DNA from: RHLJ01 sp965247355
GTDB taxonomy: Bacteria > Bacteroidota > Rhodothermia > Balneolales > Balneolaceae
Length of the DNA: 64,000 nt
Direction: 5' to 3'
Assembly (NCBI GenBank): GCA_965247355.1
Contig: OZ252011.1
Coordinates: forward strand, 3,472,001 to 3,536,000
Below the pieces are notes generated by a model, which was not told the origin of the DNA, did no database searches, and was given only the letters and a program-made list of their open reading frames with translations. The stretch's first letter is position 1, and every line of letters begins with the position of its first letter. The position numbers and the translations under genes were made by a program. This document shows, piece by piece, positions 1 to 9,093 of this stretch.

Positions 1-361
1 CCATGCCACTACCGGAATTCTGATAGTGATTCCATTGAGTAAGTAATAGCTGGTAGACATTTTCTTCCGAAGTTCCTTCATCATCAGTTTCAGGTGTGGG
101 TAATTTGAAGTCATCAGAATGGGTATAAACTAATTCCGAAGCTTTGCGAATTACCGCTTCTAATTCGCCATCATCACTGGAAAGAGCCTCAAGTTCATCC
201 AGAATATCGTGGTCCTGAGTCTTTAGATGAGATTCTAACCAAGATGTAAATGCACTGTAATCGGTTTTGCTTTCAGCTGGTTTGGCATAGTGAAGAACCA
301 TCCCAATCATCAACATCAGAAAACCTGAAATGCGGGCGATATGTGATCTGAACATTTTCAT
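1..361 (-). CDS. Membrane-anchored hypothetical protein (3' part missing)
   Basis: An open frame of 120 codons runs off the left edge of the window, so only the N-terminal part is present. It begins MKMFRSH; a second ATG two codons later is an equally possible start, and neither has a clear Shine-Dalgarno. Residues 9-24 are hydrophobic (signal anchor or signal peptide). The visible remainder is polar, acidic and probably helical. I do not recognise the family. It lies 71 bp downstream of uvrA on the same strand, so co-transcription is possible. No function is assigned. Confidence 0.6.
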   Translation of the reverse strand, partial: MKMFRSHIARISGFLMLMIGMVLHYAKPAESKTDYSAFTSWLESHLKTQDHDILDELEALSSDDGELEAVIRKASELVYTHSDDFKLPTPETDDEGTSEENVYQLLLTQWNHYQNSGSGM

Positions 362-432
362 CAGGGCAGTAAAGATACTTAAGTCTCTACCCAATTATCA
401 ATGAAAGGATTCAAATGATTTTGGCTACTTAT

Positions 433-3273
433 TTAAACCGAAACCTTCTCCAATCGATCAAACTCTTGCTTGAGGAATTTTCCTGTTTCGGAGTTTTTGT
501 GTTTAGCAAGTTCCTGAGGAGTACCCTGAGCGATGATTTCACCACCCCCGCGACCACCTTCGGGACCAAGATCGATAACCCAATCGGCGGCTTTAATGAG
601 GTCCAGATTATGTTCGATTACCATCACGGTATTACCTTTATCAACTAACTTCTGGATTACGTTGATGAGCATACGCACATCCTGAAAATGGAGTCCGGTA
701 GTTGGTTCATCCATCACGTACAAGGTATCGCCGGTTCCAATTTTAGAAAGTTCACGGGCTAACTTGATTCTCTGAGCTTCTCCACCAGAGAGGGTAGTAC
801 TTGATTGTCCTAGTGTAAGATATCCTAACCCAACTGAAGTAAGGGTACTCAGAATTCTGGAGATAGTAGGTTGGGCATCAAAAAACTCTGCGGCTTCGCT
901 GATAGGCATTTTCAGAACATCCGAGATATTTTTCTTCTTATAGTAGATTTCCAGAGTTTCCCGATTGTAGCGTTTTCCGTTGCATGTTTCGCAGGTTACA
1001 TACACATCGGGAAGAAAGTTCATTTCAATTTTTCGAACTCCATCACCCTGACAGGTTTCACATCGCCCGCCTTTTACATTAAAAGAAAACCGTCCCTGAT
1101 CGTAACCCCGGATTTTAGCTTCCGGAAGTTCAGAGAATAATCTTCGGACATGATCAAATACTTTGGTATAGGTGCCAGGATTAGAACGAGGTGTTCTGCC
1201 AATCGGACTTTGATCAATAGAAATAATCTTATCGATGTTGTCGAGACCATCTACGGTGTCGTAGGGAAGAGGTACACTTTTTGATTTGTAAAAGTGATTC
1301 GAAAGAATCGGGACAAGCGTCTGATTAATCAATGAGCTCTTGCCACTCCCACTTACTCCGGTTACGGAAATAAACTTTCCAAGAGGTACTTCTAAGTCAA
1401 CATTTTTAAGATTATGTCCTCTTGCGTTCTTGATCTTAATTTTTTTCTTATTTCCCTTTCGATACTCATCAGGCAATTCTATCACTTCTTCATCTCGTAG
1501 GAATTTTGCCGTCATTGAATTTTTTTCAAGCTCGTCCGGCTTGCCCGCAGAAACAATATATCCACCATTAACTCCAGCTTCTGGCCCTAAATCAACAACG
1601 AAATCGGCGTGCTCGATGGTTTCACGATCATGTTCTACCACGATTACGCTATTCCCTAAATCTCGTAAGGTTTCAAGTGAGTTAATAAGTTTGATGTTGT
1701 CTCTTTGATGAAGCCCAATGCTTGGTTCATCCAGAATGTAAAGCACCCCAACCAGCTGGGTTCCAATTTGAGTAGCGAGTCGTATTCTCTGAGCTTCGCC
1801 ACCACTTAAAGTTTGAGCTTCACGATCCAGGTTCAAATAATTCAATCCTACATTAAGTAGAAAATCCAGTCGGTCACGAATTTCTTTTAGAACCTGATTC
1901 CCAATCAACTTTTGTCGTTCTGTTAGTTTGATTGAATACAAGGCATCCCGTAATCCCTGAATATCGAACTTAACCAGATCATGGATGTTGTACCCATCAA
2001 TCTTATAAGACAATGCTTCTTTATTAAGTCGACCTCCGTCACATTCGGGACAAACTACTTTGCTCATGTACGCTTTAGCTTTATCACGCTGTTTTGGAGA
2101 TTTACTGCTTTCGTACTGTTCAATAATCGTTCTTCTCAACCCTTCAAATTTGTGCTGATAGGTGACTGAGTTATCTTTGAAATCATAACTAACAGCAAAC
2201 TTCTTTTCACCTGAACCATGCATCAATACCTTACGAACTTCTTCAGAGTACTTCTTGAAGGGAGTATCAAAATCTAAATCAAAGCTTTCCAGAACTGCTT
2301 TTAGTTGTTTGAATGCAAAGATATCGCGGGGAGGTCCCAGATATCTGATTCCGCCGTCATTCACGCTTTGAGATTCATTAGGAACGAGCAAATCCCAGCT
2401 TACATCATAGGTATAACCAAGGCCGTCACATTCGGGACAGGCACCGTAAGGGGAATTGAAGGAAAACAAATTTGGCGCGGGATCTTCATAAGCGATACCA
2501 CTTTCAAGATCAAAAAGCTTCTGGGAGAATAACCTGTCGTTGAAAGAACCATCTTCTTGTTGAACCGATAGCACTACATTTCCATCAGCCATTTCAAGTG
2601 CCATCCTGATACTATCAGCAATACGTTTTTCGCTTTTTGGGCTGATTACAAACCGATCTACCACAACTTCAATATTGTGAGTTTTATAGCGGTCAACCAT
2701 CATGCCATCGGTAAGTTCTGTCAACTCGCCATCAATACGGGCACTTACAAAGCCTTGTTTGATAGTTTGTTCAAAAAGTTCACGATAATGACCTTTTCGT
2801 CCGCGTACAACCGGCGCAAGGCAGTATGCTTTAGTACCTTTTGGCATATGCATTACCGCAGCCACAACCTGATCAGCGGTTTGCTTTTCCATTTTGTTTC
2901 CGCTCACATAGGAATAGGGGACTCCGATCCTTGCATAAAGTAATCGAAGGAAATCGTAAATCTCAGTTACGGTTCCTACGGTAGACCTTGGATTTCTATT
3001 GGTTGTTTTTTGATCTATCGAAATAACCGGAGACAAGCCATCAATGAAATCAACGGCAGGGCGTTCCATCATTCCTAAAAACTGGCGGGCATAAGCAGAA
3101 AGTGATTCCAGAAACCGGCGCTGTCCTTCGGCATAGATGGTATCAAAAGCCAGGGATGACTTTCCTGAACCCGACAAACCTGTTATAACAACAAGTTGGT
3201 CTCGTGGAATGTCGATATCGAAATTTTTAAGATTGTGTTCGCGAGCGCCTTTAATGACGATGTTCTGCTGCAA
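433..3273 (-). CDS. uvrA: Excinuclease ABC subunit A (UvrA)
   Basis: UvrA is the damage-recognition ATPase of nucleotide excision repair; it works as a dimer with UvrB in the cytoplasm. The 946-aa length matches the family. The first Walker A (GLSGSGKS) is at residues 32-39 and a second (GVSGSGKSS) lies near residue 640. Two ABC signatures, LSGGEAQRIRLA and LSGGEAQRIKLA, are present. A CxxC pair before GLGYTYD and the two pairs CETC/CETC around residue 740 are the zinc-binding modules. The start MQQNIVIKGA fits known UvrA N-termini. The gene is monocistronic or followed only by the truncated orphan at the left edge. With the two photolyases at 41-45 kb it forms the UV-repair content of the window. 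Confidence 0.98.
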   Translation of the reverse strand: MQQNIVIKGAREHNLKNFDIDIPRDQLVVITGLSGSGKSSLAFDTIYAEGQRRFLESLSAYARQFLGMMERPAVDFIDGLSPVISIDQKTTNRNPRSTVGTVTEIYDFLRLLYARIGVPYSYVSGNKMEKQTADQVVAAVMHMPKGTKAYCLAPVVRGRKGHYRELFEQTIKQGFVSARIDGELTELTDGMMVDRYKTHNIEVVVDRFVISPKSEKRIADSIRMALEMADGNVVLSVQQEDGSFNDRLFSQKLFDLESGIAYEDPAPNLFSFNSPYGACPECDGLGYTYDVSWDLLVPNESQSVNDGGIRYLGPPRDIFAFKQLKAVLESFDLDFDTPFKKYSEEVRKVLMHGSGEKKFAVSYDFKDNSVTYQHKFEGLRRTIIEQYESSKSPKQRDKAKAYMSKVVCPECDGGRLNKEALSYKIDGYNIHDLVKFDIQGLRDALYSIKLTERQKLIGNQVLKEIRDRLDFLLNVGLNYLNLDREAQTLSGGEAQRIRLATQIGTQLVGVLYILDEPSIGLHQRDNIKLINSLETLRDLGNSVIVVEHDRETIEHADFVVDLGPEAGVNGGYIVSAGKPDELEKNSMTAKFLRDEEVIELPDEYRKGNKKKIKIKNARGHNLKNVDLEVPLGKFISVTGVSGSGKSSLINQTLVPILSNHFYKSKSVPLPYDTVDGLDNIDKIISIDQSPIGRTPRSNPGTYTKVFDHVRRLFSELPEAKIRGYDQGRFSFNVKGGRCETCQGDGVRKIEMNFLPDVYVTCETCNGKRYNRETLEIYYKKKNISDVLKMPISEAAEFFDAQPTISRILSTLTSVGLGYLTLGQSSTTLSGGEAQRIKLARELSKIGTGDTLYVMDEPTTGLHFQDVRMLINVIQKLVDKGNTVMVIEHNLDLIKAADWVIDLGPEGGRGGGEIIAQGTPQELAKHKNSETGKFLKQEFDRLEKVSV

Positions 3274-3356
3274 TAGTCTCTAGTTTGGAATTCAGATCAA
3301 CTTGGAAGGTACCAAACAGAGCTCACAAATCCTTCATTCCTTTTTCTGAAAATGGA

Positions 3357-4652
3357 TTATCCTTGTCCCTTTGCTTTAGCAAGAAAATTATATTCTCTGA
3401 TAAATAACCTGTTTGGAATAATTCCGAATTCATCGTCTGAGTAATCAGGTTTAATCCGGTTTAAAAAATACATTGGGACTTTTCCGATATTTTTAGCCTC
3501 AATTTCGCCACGGGCTTCACAATCGAAGAGGTTTTTTATGCGTTCGTAGGTATTCTGTGAGATGTTGATAGAATTTGAATCTGAGTAGTGCTCCATTCTT
3601 GAAGCAAGATTCACAGATTCTCCCCAAACATCATAGGCAAATCTCTGTTTTCCGATCACTCCTACTACCGAATGACCGGTATTTATTCCAATCCGTATTG
3701 GAAAAAAAGGGATAGAGTCTGGTGTTGAATCCTGAAGATTTGTAACAAAGAATTTCATTTTTAAAGCTGCAAGAGCAACATCCACAGGATGTGTTTTGTT
3801 ACGCTCAGGAATTCCTCCCGCCGCCATATAACTATCACCAATCGTCTTAATTTTGATGAGATTATGCTGAGACATGAACTCGTCAAATTTATCAAAGTAA
3901 AAACTCAGGCTATTGATAAGAGCTTCCGGGGATAAATCAGGTACTACCTTACTGAATCCATCAAAATCGGTGAATAAAAAAGTGGCATCTTCGTATCGTT
4001 CCGGAGTAACAGTGCCATAAGCGAGTAAACTATCAGCAATTTTTTTCGGGAATATATTTTGGAGAAGCTCTTCATGCTCATTTTTCGTGAGCTCGAGTTC
4101 TTTATTGGCAGCATTTAGTCCAGTCTGCATTTTTTCAAGTCTGGAATTTTGGCCAAGTGCGTTTTTATAAGTTGAGATCAGAAGACTTACTAAATGTCCA
4201 TAATCTGCTTTCACATTATATTGTTCACCCTCAACGGTAACTGAAACGGTTTCGTCTACATCTGAGACAGCAATAGGATTGCTTAGTAACTCGCTTACTT
4301 TAGAAAACAAAGTTGCGTCATCGTAGGGTTTGGTAAGATAATTATCAGCACCGGCCTCTATCCCTTTCATTAAGCTACCAGCTTCAATTCGAGAAGTGAC
4401 CAAAATTACTGGTATGGAACGCAGTTTTGGAGTCTCTTTTATGCGGCGACATAACTCATACCCATCAACCAAAGGCATTTCAACATCTGAGATTACCAGG
4501 TCAGGAAATTCAGTTTCAACCAAGTCTAAAGCATCCTGTCCATTTTGAGCAGTAAGTACTTCATACCCTTGTTGTAATAATTTATGCCTGATTATAGTTA
4601 CAAGAGCGGGGTAATCATCTACAACCAGAATACGGGGTTTGGTTTCAATCAT
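3357..4652 (-). CDS. Response regulator fused to class III adenylate cyclase
   Basis: This 431-aa protein joins a CheY-like receiver to a class III nucleotide cyclase, so a phosphorelay could directly set cAMP production. Receiver residues are visible: acidic pocket D12/D13, phospho-acceptor D56 (VISDVEMP) and K108 (TKPYD). The cyclase domain spans roughly 215-400. It has metal aspartates D229 (FTDFDGF) and D273 (IGDSYM), the transition-state pair N348/R352, and the specificity pair K269/D341. Lys/Asp is the adenylate-cyclase rather than guanylate-cyclase signature. A linker of about 90 residues with a helical stretch at 160-200 separates the domains. No histidine kinase is adjacent, so the partner is unknown. 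It is divergent from the DAHP synthase gene. Confidence 0.93.
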   Translation of the reverse strand: MIETKPRILVVDDYPALVTIIRHKLLQQGYEVLTAQNGQDALDLVETEFPDLVISDVEMPLVDGYELCRRIKETPKLRSIPVILVTSRIEAGSLMKGIEAGADNYLTKPYDDATLFSKVSELLSNPIAVSDVDETVSVTVEGEQYNVKADYGHLVSLLISTYKNALGQNSRLEKMQTGLNAANKELELTKNEHEELLQNIFPKKIADSLLAYGTVTPERYEDATFLFTDFDGFSKVVPDLSPEALINSLSFYFDKFDEFMSQHNLIKIKTIGDSYMAAGGIPERNKTHPVDVALAALKMKFFVTNLQDSTPDSIPFFPIRIGINTGHSVVGVIGKQRFAYDVWGESVNLASRMEHYSDSNSINISQNTYERIKNLFDCEARGEIEAKNIGKVPMYFLNRIKPDYSDDEFGIIPNRLFIREYNFLAKAKGQG

Positions 4653-4769
4653 AGTTCGAAAATTAAGAGTGTGAGAATATAGAGCAAACCAGGCAACATT
4701 AGTATTTAGATTTTTTTAAAGCATTAGCTAAAAAAGCCTTAAGTTTGGGGCTTAAATTCACTCATTATC

Positions 4770-6128
4770 ATGGAAGACACATTAAAGAAAAACTGGAGTC
4801 CTACCAGTTGGCTTGAAAAACCAGTAAAGCAGTTGCCTAAATACCCTGATCAGCAGGAACTAGAGGATAGTTTTGAAACACTAAAAAAATTACCCCCACT
4901 GGTTACTTCCTGGGAGATTGAGGCACTTAAAAATAAACTAGCTCAGGTTTCGGCAGGGAAATCTTTTTTGCTACAGGCTGGAGATTGTGCGGAAAGTTTC
5001 AGCCTTACGAATTCCCCGAAGATTGTTAATACCGTAAAAGTGTTGTTGCAGACTAGCTTTATTTTGATTCATGAGCTGGGAGTTCCTGTGGTACGCCTTG
5101 GAAGAATTGCAGGGCAATATGCAAAACCACGCTCCAAAGATTTTGAAGAGGTGAATGGCGAGATGATCCACAATTACCGTGGTGATCTTATTAATGGATT
5201 CGAGCAAAATAAAGAAGCTCGGATGCCTGATCCACAAAGATTGATTGAAGGGTATCATAAAGCAGCATTAACTTTGAATTTTGTTCGTGCACTTGCTGAT
5301 GAAGGCTTTGCTGATCTCCATCATCCAGAACAGTGGGAACTGGATTTCATGAAGAATAATGAGTACTACAAAGAATATGAGGCTATGGTGGAATCTATAA
5401 CGAAAGCCGTAAAATTTGTGGATGCCATTTCGCCCGATCGCTTTTCAAGTTTCCAGAAGGTAGATATCTATACTTCCCACGAAGCATTGAATTTGTACTA
5501 TGATTCTGCTCAAACTCGCAGAGTACCACGTAAAACAGATTTCTATAATCTGAGTTCACATATGGTGTGGTTGGGTAACCGAACCCGTGAACTTGATGGT
5601 GCACATGTTGAGTATTTAAAAGGGATTGCAAATCCAATTGGTATAAAAGTAGGCCCTCCATACACCATTGATGATACCCTCAAACTTATTGAGGAACTGA
5701 ATCCAACTCACGAAGCAGGTAAAATTGTATTGATAACACGTTTTGGGAAATCGGTTATCGAAGATGAACTTCCCGGCTTGATTCGTGCTGTTCGAAGAGA
5801 AGGGTTTCCTGTTGTTTGGAGTTCAGATCCAATGCATGGAAATACATTTTCATCTTCTAATAATTACAAGACTCGTAACTTTGATCATATCTTGCAGGAG
5901 ATTAAATCTGCTTTTGCAATTCACCGGGCTGAAGGTAGTTATCTCGGCAGTGTTCATCTCGAACTTACAGGAGACAACGTCACTGAATGTGTTGGTGGAG
6001 CAAAAGGGTTAAATGAAGAAGGTCTGGATTATAATTACGAAACTTTCTGTGATCCCCGCCTCAATTATGAGCAATCCCTCGAAATGGCCTTTCTGGTCGC
6101 CAAAGAGTGGAAGCAGAGCTACTCCTAA
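4770..6128 (+). CDS. 3-deoxy-7-phosphoheptulonate synthase, class II
   Basis: It catalyses the first step of the shikimate pathway, condensing phosphoenolpyruvate and erythrose 4-phosphate into DAHP. The 452-aa length and motifs are those of the plant/mycobacterial class II type: LLQAGDCAES (metal-binding Cys73), RIAGQYAKPRS, WLGNRTRELDGAH, the DPMHGNT segment with the metal histidine, HLELTGDNVTEC and CDPRLNYEQ. The gene stands alone: the cyclase gene is divergent on the left and the sigma-54-like Hsp20 promoter region follows. Nothing in the sequence shows an aromatic-amino-acid attenuator. The start MEDTLKKNW is the first ATG of the frame. Confidence 0.97.
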   Translation: MEDTLKKNWSPTSWLEKPVKQLPKYPDQQELEDSFETLKKLPPLVTSWEIEALKNKLAQVSAGKSFLLQAGDCAESFSLTNSPKIVNTVKVLLQTSFILIHELGVPVVRLGRIAGQYAKPRSKDFEEVNGEMIHNYRGDLINGFEQNKEARMPDPQRLIEGYHKAALTLNFVRALADEGFADLHHPEQWELDFMKNNEYYKEYEAMVESITKAVKFVDAISPDRFSSFQKVDIYTSHEALNLYYDSAQTRRVPRKTDFYNLSSHMVWLGNRTRELDGAHVEYLKGIANPIGIKVGPPYTIDDTLKLIEELNPTHEAGKIVLITRFGKSVIEDELPGLIRAVRREGFPVVWSSDPMHGNTFSSSNNYKTRNFDHILQEIKSAFAIHRAEGSYLGSVHLELTGDNVTECVGGAKGLNEEGLDYNYETFCDPRLNYEQSLEMAFLVAKEWKQSYS

Positions 6129-6157
6129 CAATAGGGTAAATTTTTAATTGCGAAGTC

Positions 6158-6265
6158 TGTCATTTTTGACACACGTATGTCTTTGCGGCAAACTCTGTCT
6201 GTCATCCTTTCCAGCTGACAGAAGCGGGTCTGAAATTTCTTCATTCTAAGTTTGTCGAGCTGTCA
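6158..6265 (+). promoter_or_regulatory. Cluster of TGTCA/TGACA half-sites upstream of hsp20
   Basis: Three elements share a TGTCA core: the palindrome TGTCA-N4-TGACA at 6158-6171, TGTCA-N11-TGACA at 6200-6220, and a single TGTCA at 6261-6265. They lie about 25-130 bp upstream of the sigma-54-like promoter, the usual zone for enhancer-binding-protein sites. The middle copy begins GTCATCCT and may instead belong to a dispersed intergenic repeat seen again near 13385, so the regulatory reading is inference. Confidence 0.35.
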
Positions 6266-6287
6266 GTTATAAAAATCAGGATTTAGT

Positions 6288-6303
6288 TGGCATATCCGTT
6301 GCA
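6288..6303 (+). promoter_or_regulatory. Sigma-54 (RpoN) -24/-12 promoter of hsp20
   Basis: The element reads TGGCATATCCGTTGCA and carries the invariant GG-N10-GC spacing. It matches the consensus TGGCAC-N5-TTGCA/T at all but one position of the boxes. The start of transcription would be near 6314, giving a leader of about 44 nt before the Hsp20 ATG at 6358. A strong Shine-Dalgarno (AAGAGGA, 7 nt spacing) precedes that ATG. Transcription would need an AAA+ activator, which is not encoded in this window. Confidence 0.7.
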
Positions 6304-6357
6304 TAAATACATGTGAATTTTTGAATAAATAACTAATGAAATAAAGAGGATTCAATT

Positions 6358-6789
6358 ATGGCACTTATAAAATATAATCGACCAAATACCGACGTTTTCT
6401 CAAGAAACTTCAACGACATTGTTGATGAATTCTTCAACAATGCAACATCAAACTATCGAAAAGATAACTTTATGCCTAGCGTAGATGTTTCAGAAACTAA
6501 TGCTCAGTTCGAAGTATCGGTTGAATTACCGGGATTGAAGAAAGATGATATCAATGTTGATCTTGAGAAAGGAAGACTGACAATTAGTGGTGAGCGTAAA
6601 TTCAAGAATGAAGAAGAAGGTAAGAACTTCCACAGAGTGGAAACTCAATATGGAAAATTCAGCCGCTCATTCTATTTACCGGATTCTATCGACGAAGAGA
6701 GCATTGCTGCAAAATATGAAGATGGGATTCTGAACATCACTATTAATAAGAGTGAAGAGAAAGTTAAGAAGCAGATCGAAATCGCATAA
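6358..6789 (+). CDS. Small heat-shock protein, Hsp20/alpha-crystallin family
   Basis: An ATP-independent holdase of 143 aa that binds unfolding proteins in the cytoplasm. The alpha-crystallin domain spans about residues 38-132 (PSVDVSET to GILNIT), with the conserved VELPGLKKDDI and GERK strands. The C-terminal I-x-I anchor is present as ITI in LNITINK. Translation is supported by the Shine-Dalgarno AAGAGGA. Transcription appears driven by the sigma-54-type promoter at 6288-6303 rather than by a housekeeping promoter. A strong intrinsic terminator follows. Its downstream neighbour is an HtrA protease, so both belong to envelope and protein quality control. Confidence 0.96.
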   Translation: MALIKYNRPNTDVFSRNFNDIVDEFFNNATSNYRKDNFMPSVDVSETNAQFEVSVELPGLKKDDINVDLEKGRLTISGERKFKNEEEGKNFHRVETQYGKFSRSFYLPDSIDEESIAAKYEDGILNITINKSEEKVKKQIEIA

Positions 6790-6814
6790 TAATTTCGACT
6801 GAATGGTTAGGAGA

Positions 6815-6848
6815 AGTCGGAGCCTTTGATGAGGCTCCGACTATTTTA
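6815..6848 (+). terminator. Rho-independent terminator after hsp20
   Basis: A perfect 10-bp stem (AGTCGGAGCC with GGCTCCGACT) encloses an 8-nt loop and is followed by ATTTTA. It isolates hsp20 from the htrA gene downstream. Confidence 0.85.
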
Positions 6849-6936
6849 AGTTACAAGATGTAAAGTTGTACAATTTTTAATTGAGATAACGTTGTAGCAT
6901 CACAAAATGAAAAATTATCATTAAAACTTAAGGACT

Positions 6937-8409
6937 ATGAATACTGCTGTTAAAAATTTCTTCGGAGTTGCAGCTGCGATAATTGTGTTACTGGGATTAA
7001 ATGCTTACACGGGAAATAACAGCCCGATAAGTCTCCCCGATTATGATACTGAAGTTACCACTTCTGAAAATCGCTCTGTTGCCTCTCTCAAAGATTTAAA
7101 TGATGCGATTGTTGATATCGCCGAAAAAACAAACCCTTCCGTTGTTACGATTACGACAGAAAAGACCCAGCAAGTACGAAGAATGGATCCTTTTTCCATG
7201 TTCTTTGGAAACCCTAATAATCGGGATGGTCAAACTCAGGAATATGTACAGCGAGGATTGGGTTCAGGTGTAATTGTTTCTGATGATGGATTTATCCTTA
7301 CCAATAATCATGTGATTGATAATACCGATGAAATTAAAGTACGCATGTTTAATGGAGATGAAATCGATGCTGAACTTATAGGAACAGATCCTGAAACTGA
7401 TATTGCTGTTCTTAGGGTGAATGCTGACAATCTTCCTGCTGTAACTTTAGGCAATAGTGATGATGCCAAAGTTGGGTCTTTTGTATTAGCGATTGGAAGT
7501 CCGCTAAGTGCAGATCTTGCACATACCGTATCCTTTGGAATTGTGAGCGCTCGTGGAAGAACACTCAATAATCTCACTGCTTATGGAGATTACATTCAAA
7601 CTGATGCAGCCATTAATCCAGGTAATTCGGGTGGGGCACTTATCGATATGAATGGTGAGCTTGTAGGGATTAACTCAGCGATTGCTTCCCGTTCCGGTGG
7701 AAATGATGGAATTGGATTTGCGATTCCTATCAAACTGGCGAAAAGGATCATGGATGATTTAATCGAAGATGGTACTGTATCGCGCGGATATCTAGGAATG
7801 TATTATGCTGGCGAAGTGGACCAAACCATGGCATCTGCATTGGGATTGGATAACGTAGGTGGGATTATTGTAGGTCAGATCGAAGAAGATGGTCCGGCGG
7901 ATAAAGCTGGGTTAAAAGAAGATGACATCATCGTTTCTGTGAATGGAGAAAAAATCAAAGACTGGGATGCATTCAGGCTAAAGATTGCAAACTTAAAACC
8001 TGGTAAAAAAGTAGATCTGGATGTAATTAGAGATGGAGAAGATCGGGAAATTTCTGTAACTTTGGGAAGTCGTCCTGGTACCGAAATCGCTTCTAATGAG
8101 TCAGAGAAGGTAGACATTGCAGAGAAGCTTGGATTTGAGGTAACTGATCTAACTTCTGATGTAAAAAGACAACTTAACATAATGAATGATGTTGAGGGAG
8201 TTGTTGTTAAAGAAATAAGTCAGTCAAGTAATGCGTTCGAACGAGGACTTCAACGTGGAGATGTAATCACAGCAGTTAAGAGAAAAAAAGTTTCTACCGT
8301 TGAACAATTTTATGATGAAGTTGAGCGTAGTACTGAAAAAGGCGATCAAGCAATTTTATTGACCGTAGAGCGAAATAATTTGAAACAATTTATCGCTTTC
8401 AGACTTTAA
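6937..8409 (+). CDS. htrA: HtrA/DegP-family serine protease with two PDZ domains
   Basis: A periplasmic trypsin-like protease and chaperone of 490 aa. An N-terminal hydrophobic segment (about residues 7-24) targets it to or through the inner membrane. The catalytic triad is His125 (TNNHVID), Asp155 (PETDIAVL) and Ser231 (NPGNSGGAL). PDZ1 covers about 280-370 (GIIVGQIEEDGPADKAGL), and PDZ2 about 395-490 (VEGVVVKEISQSSNAFERGL). This is a standard DegP/DegQ architecture. It lies directly after hsp20 but behind that gene's terminator, so it has its own promoter in the 88-bp gap. A bidirectional terminator follows. Confidence 0.96.
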   Translation: MNTAVKNFFGVAAAIIVLLGLNAYTGNNSPISLPDYDTEVTTSENRSVASLKDLNDAIVDIAEKTNPSVVTITTEKTQQVRRMDPFSMFFGNPNNRDGQTQEYVQRGLGSGVIVSDDGFILTNNHVIDNTDEIKVRMFNGDEIDAELIGTDPETDIAVLRVNADNLPAVTLGNSDDAKVGSFVLAIGSPLSADLAHTVSFGIVSARGRTLNNLTAYGDYIQTDAAINPGNSGGALIDMNGELVGINSAIASRSGGNDGIGFAIPIKLAKRIMDDLIEDGTVSRGYLGMYYAGEVDQTMASALGLDNVGGIIVGQIEEDGPADKAGLKEDDIIVSVNGEKIKDWDAFRLKIANLKPGKKVDLDVIRDGEDREISVTLGSRPGTEIASNESEKVDIAEKLGFEVTDLTSDVKRQLNIMNDVEGVVVKEISQSSNAFERGLQRGDVITAVKRKKVSTVEQFYDEVERSTEKGDQAILLTVERNNLKQFIAFRL

Positions 8410-8446
8410 GTAACTGTTGACCAATTTATTGTACCCCGAAAAAGCC

Positions 8447-8484
8447 AAAGCATGGACCCTGATACGGTCCATGCTTTTTTTATT
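8447..8484 (+). terminator. Bidirectional terminator between htrA and the convergent orphan
   Basis: A 12-bp stem (AAAGCATGGACC with GGTCCATGCTTT) has a 7-nt loop and is followed by TTTTATTT on the plus strand. On the minus strand the stem is followed by GGCTTTTTC, so it can also end the convergent gene at 8484-9056. Confidence 0.85.
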
Positions 8485-9056
8485 TAAATCAGTACAAAAT
8501 CCTTTTCTTTAAAAAATGGACTTAGGTCTTCAGGAGGAGGGAAATACTTGCCACGAAAATCGTTAAAAAAACCAAGCGTTTCATTACTCATTAATTGAAT
8601 GATTTCGTCCATCGCTTCGCCTGAAATCATAAAGGGTGTCCGATCGAACAGCATCAAGTTTCCAACACACTGGGCACTAATTTGAAACTGAGCACAATCC
8701 TCAATGGGTGTTCCCTTTATAATGCATTTGGAGATCCATTTATTGGCATCAAATCGATGATTAGTACGGAGCTCATTCTGATGGGTGAAATCCATATTTT
8801 GCTGGAAATATTCCGTCATTTTTCGTTCAGATTCCTCTGAGTATTCATTCATTTGGGTTTTCATGCAGTCCGTGCAGATTGCAAATTCCCAAACCAAATC
8901 CCTGGTTTTCACTCCCGGGTAATTGGTAAATGCTTTTTCTATAATATACTCCTGCTGGTCAAGAAGATGTTTCTCACAAACCAGCCATTTTTCGATTGGA
9001 GTTCCTGTTTCAGAAGAATGAAATAAATCGGGGATTTCGGAAAGTGCTGGATTCAT
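8484..9056 (-). CDS. Hypothetical cysteine-containing protein
   Basis: A 190-aa soluble protein that I do not recognise. It has no signal peptide or membrane segment. Cysteines at residues 27, 61 and 64 (the latter as CTDC), plus His30, could form a metal site. More cysteines occur in SKCIIKG, EDCAQF and SAQCVG. The C-terminal half contains a helical stretch (AMDEIIQLMSNETLGFF) ending in a proline-rich tail. It may be transcribed with nothing else: the upstream gene (9094-10536) is 37 bp away on the same strand and could share its transcript. Confidence 0.75.
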   Translation of the reverse strand: MNPALSEIPDLFHSSETGTPIEKWLVCEKHLLDQQEYIIEKAFTNYPGVKTRDLVWEFAICTDCMKTQMNEYSEESERKMTEYFQQNMDFTHQNELRTNHRFDANKWISKCIIKGTPIEDCAQFQISAQCVGNLMLFDRTPFMISGEAMDEIIQLMSNETLGFFNDFRGKYFPPPEDLSPFFKEKDFVLI

Positions 9057-9093
9057 AAACCAAGGATACCAAAATCCCCGAAAAGATAATTAT

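Noticed and set aside
871..2943. Several plus-strand frames opposite uvrA
   Set aside because: Codon shadows of a highly conserved gene; composition is low-complexity and no start signals are seen.
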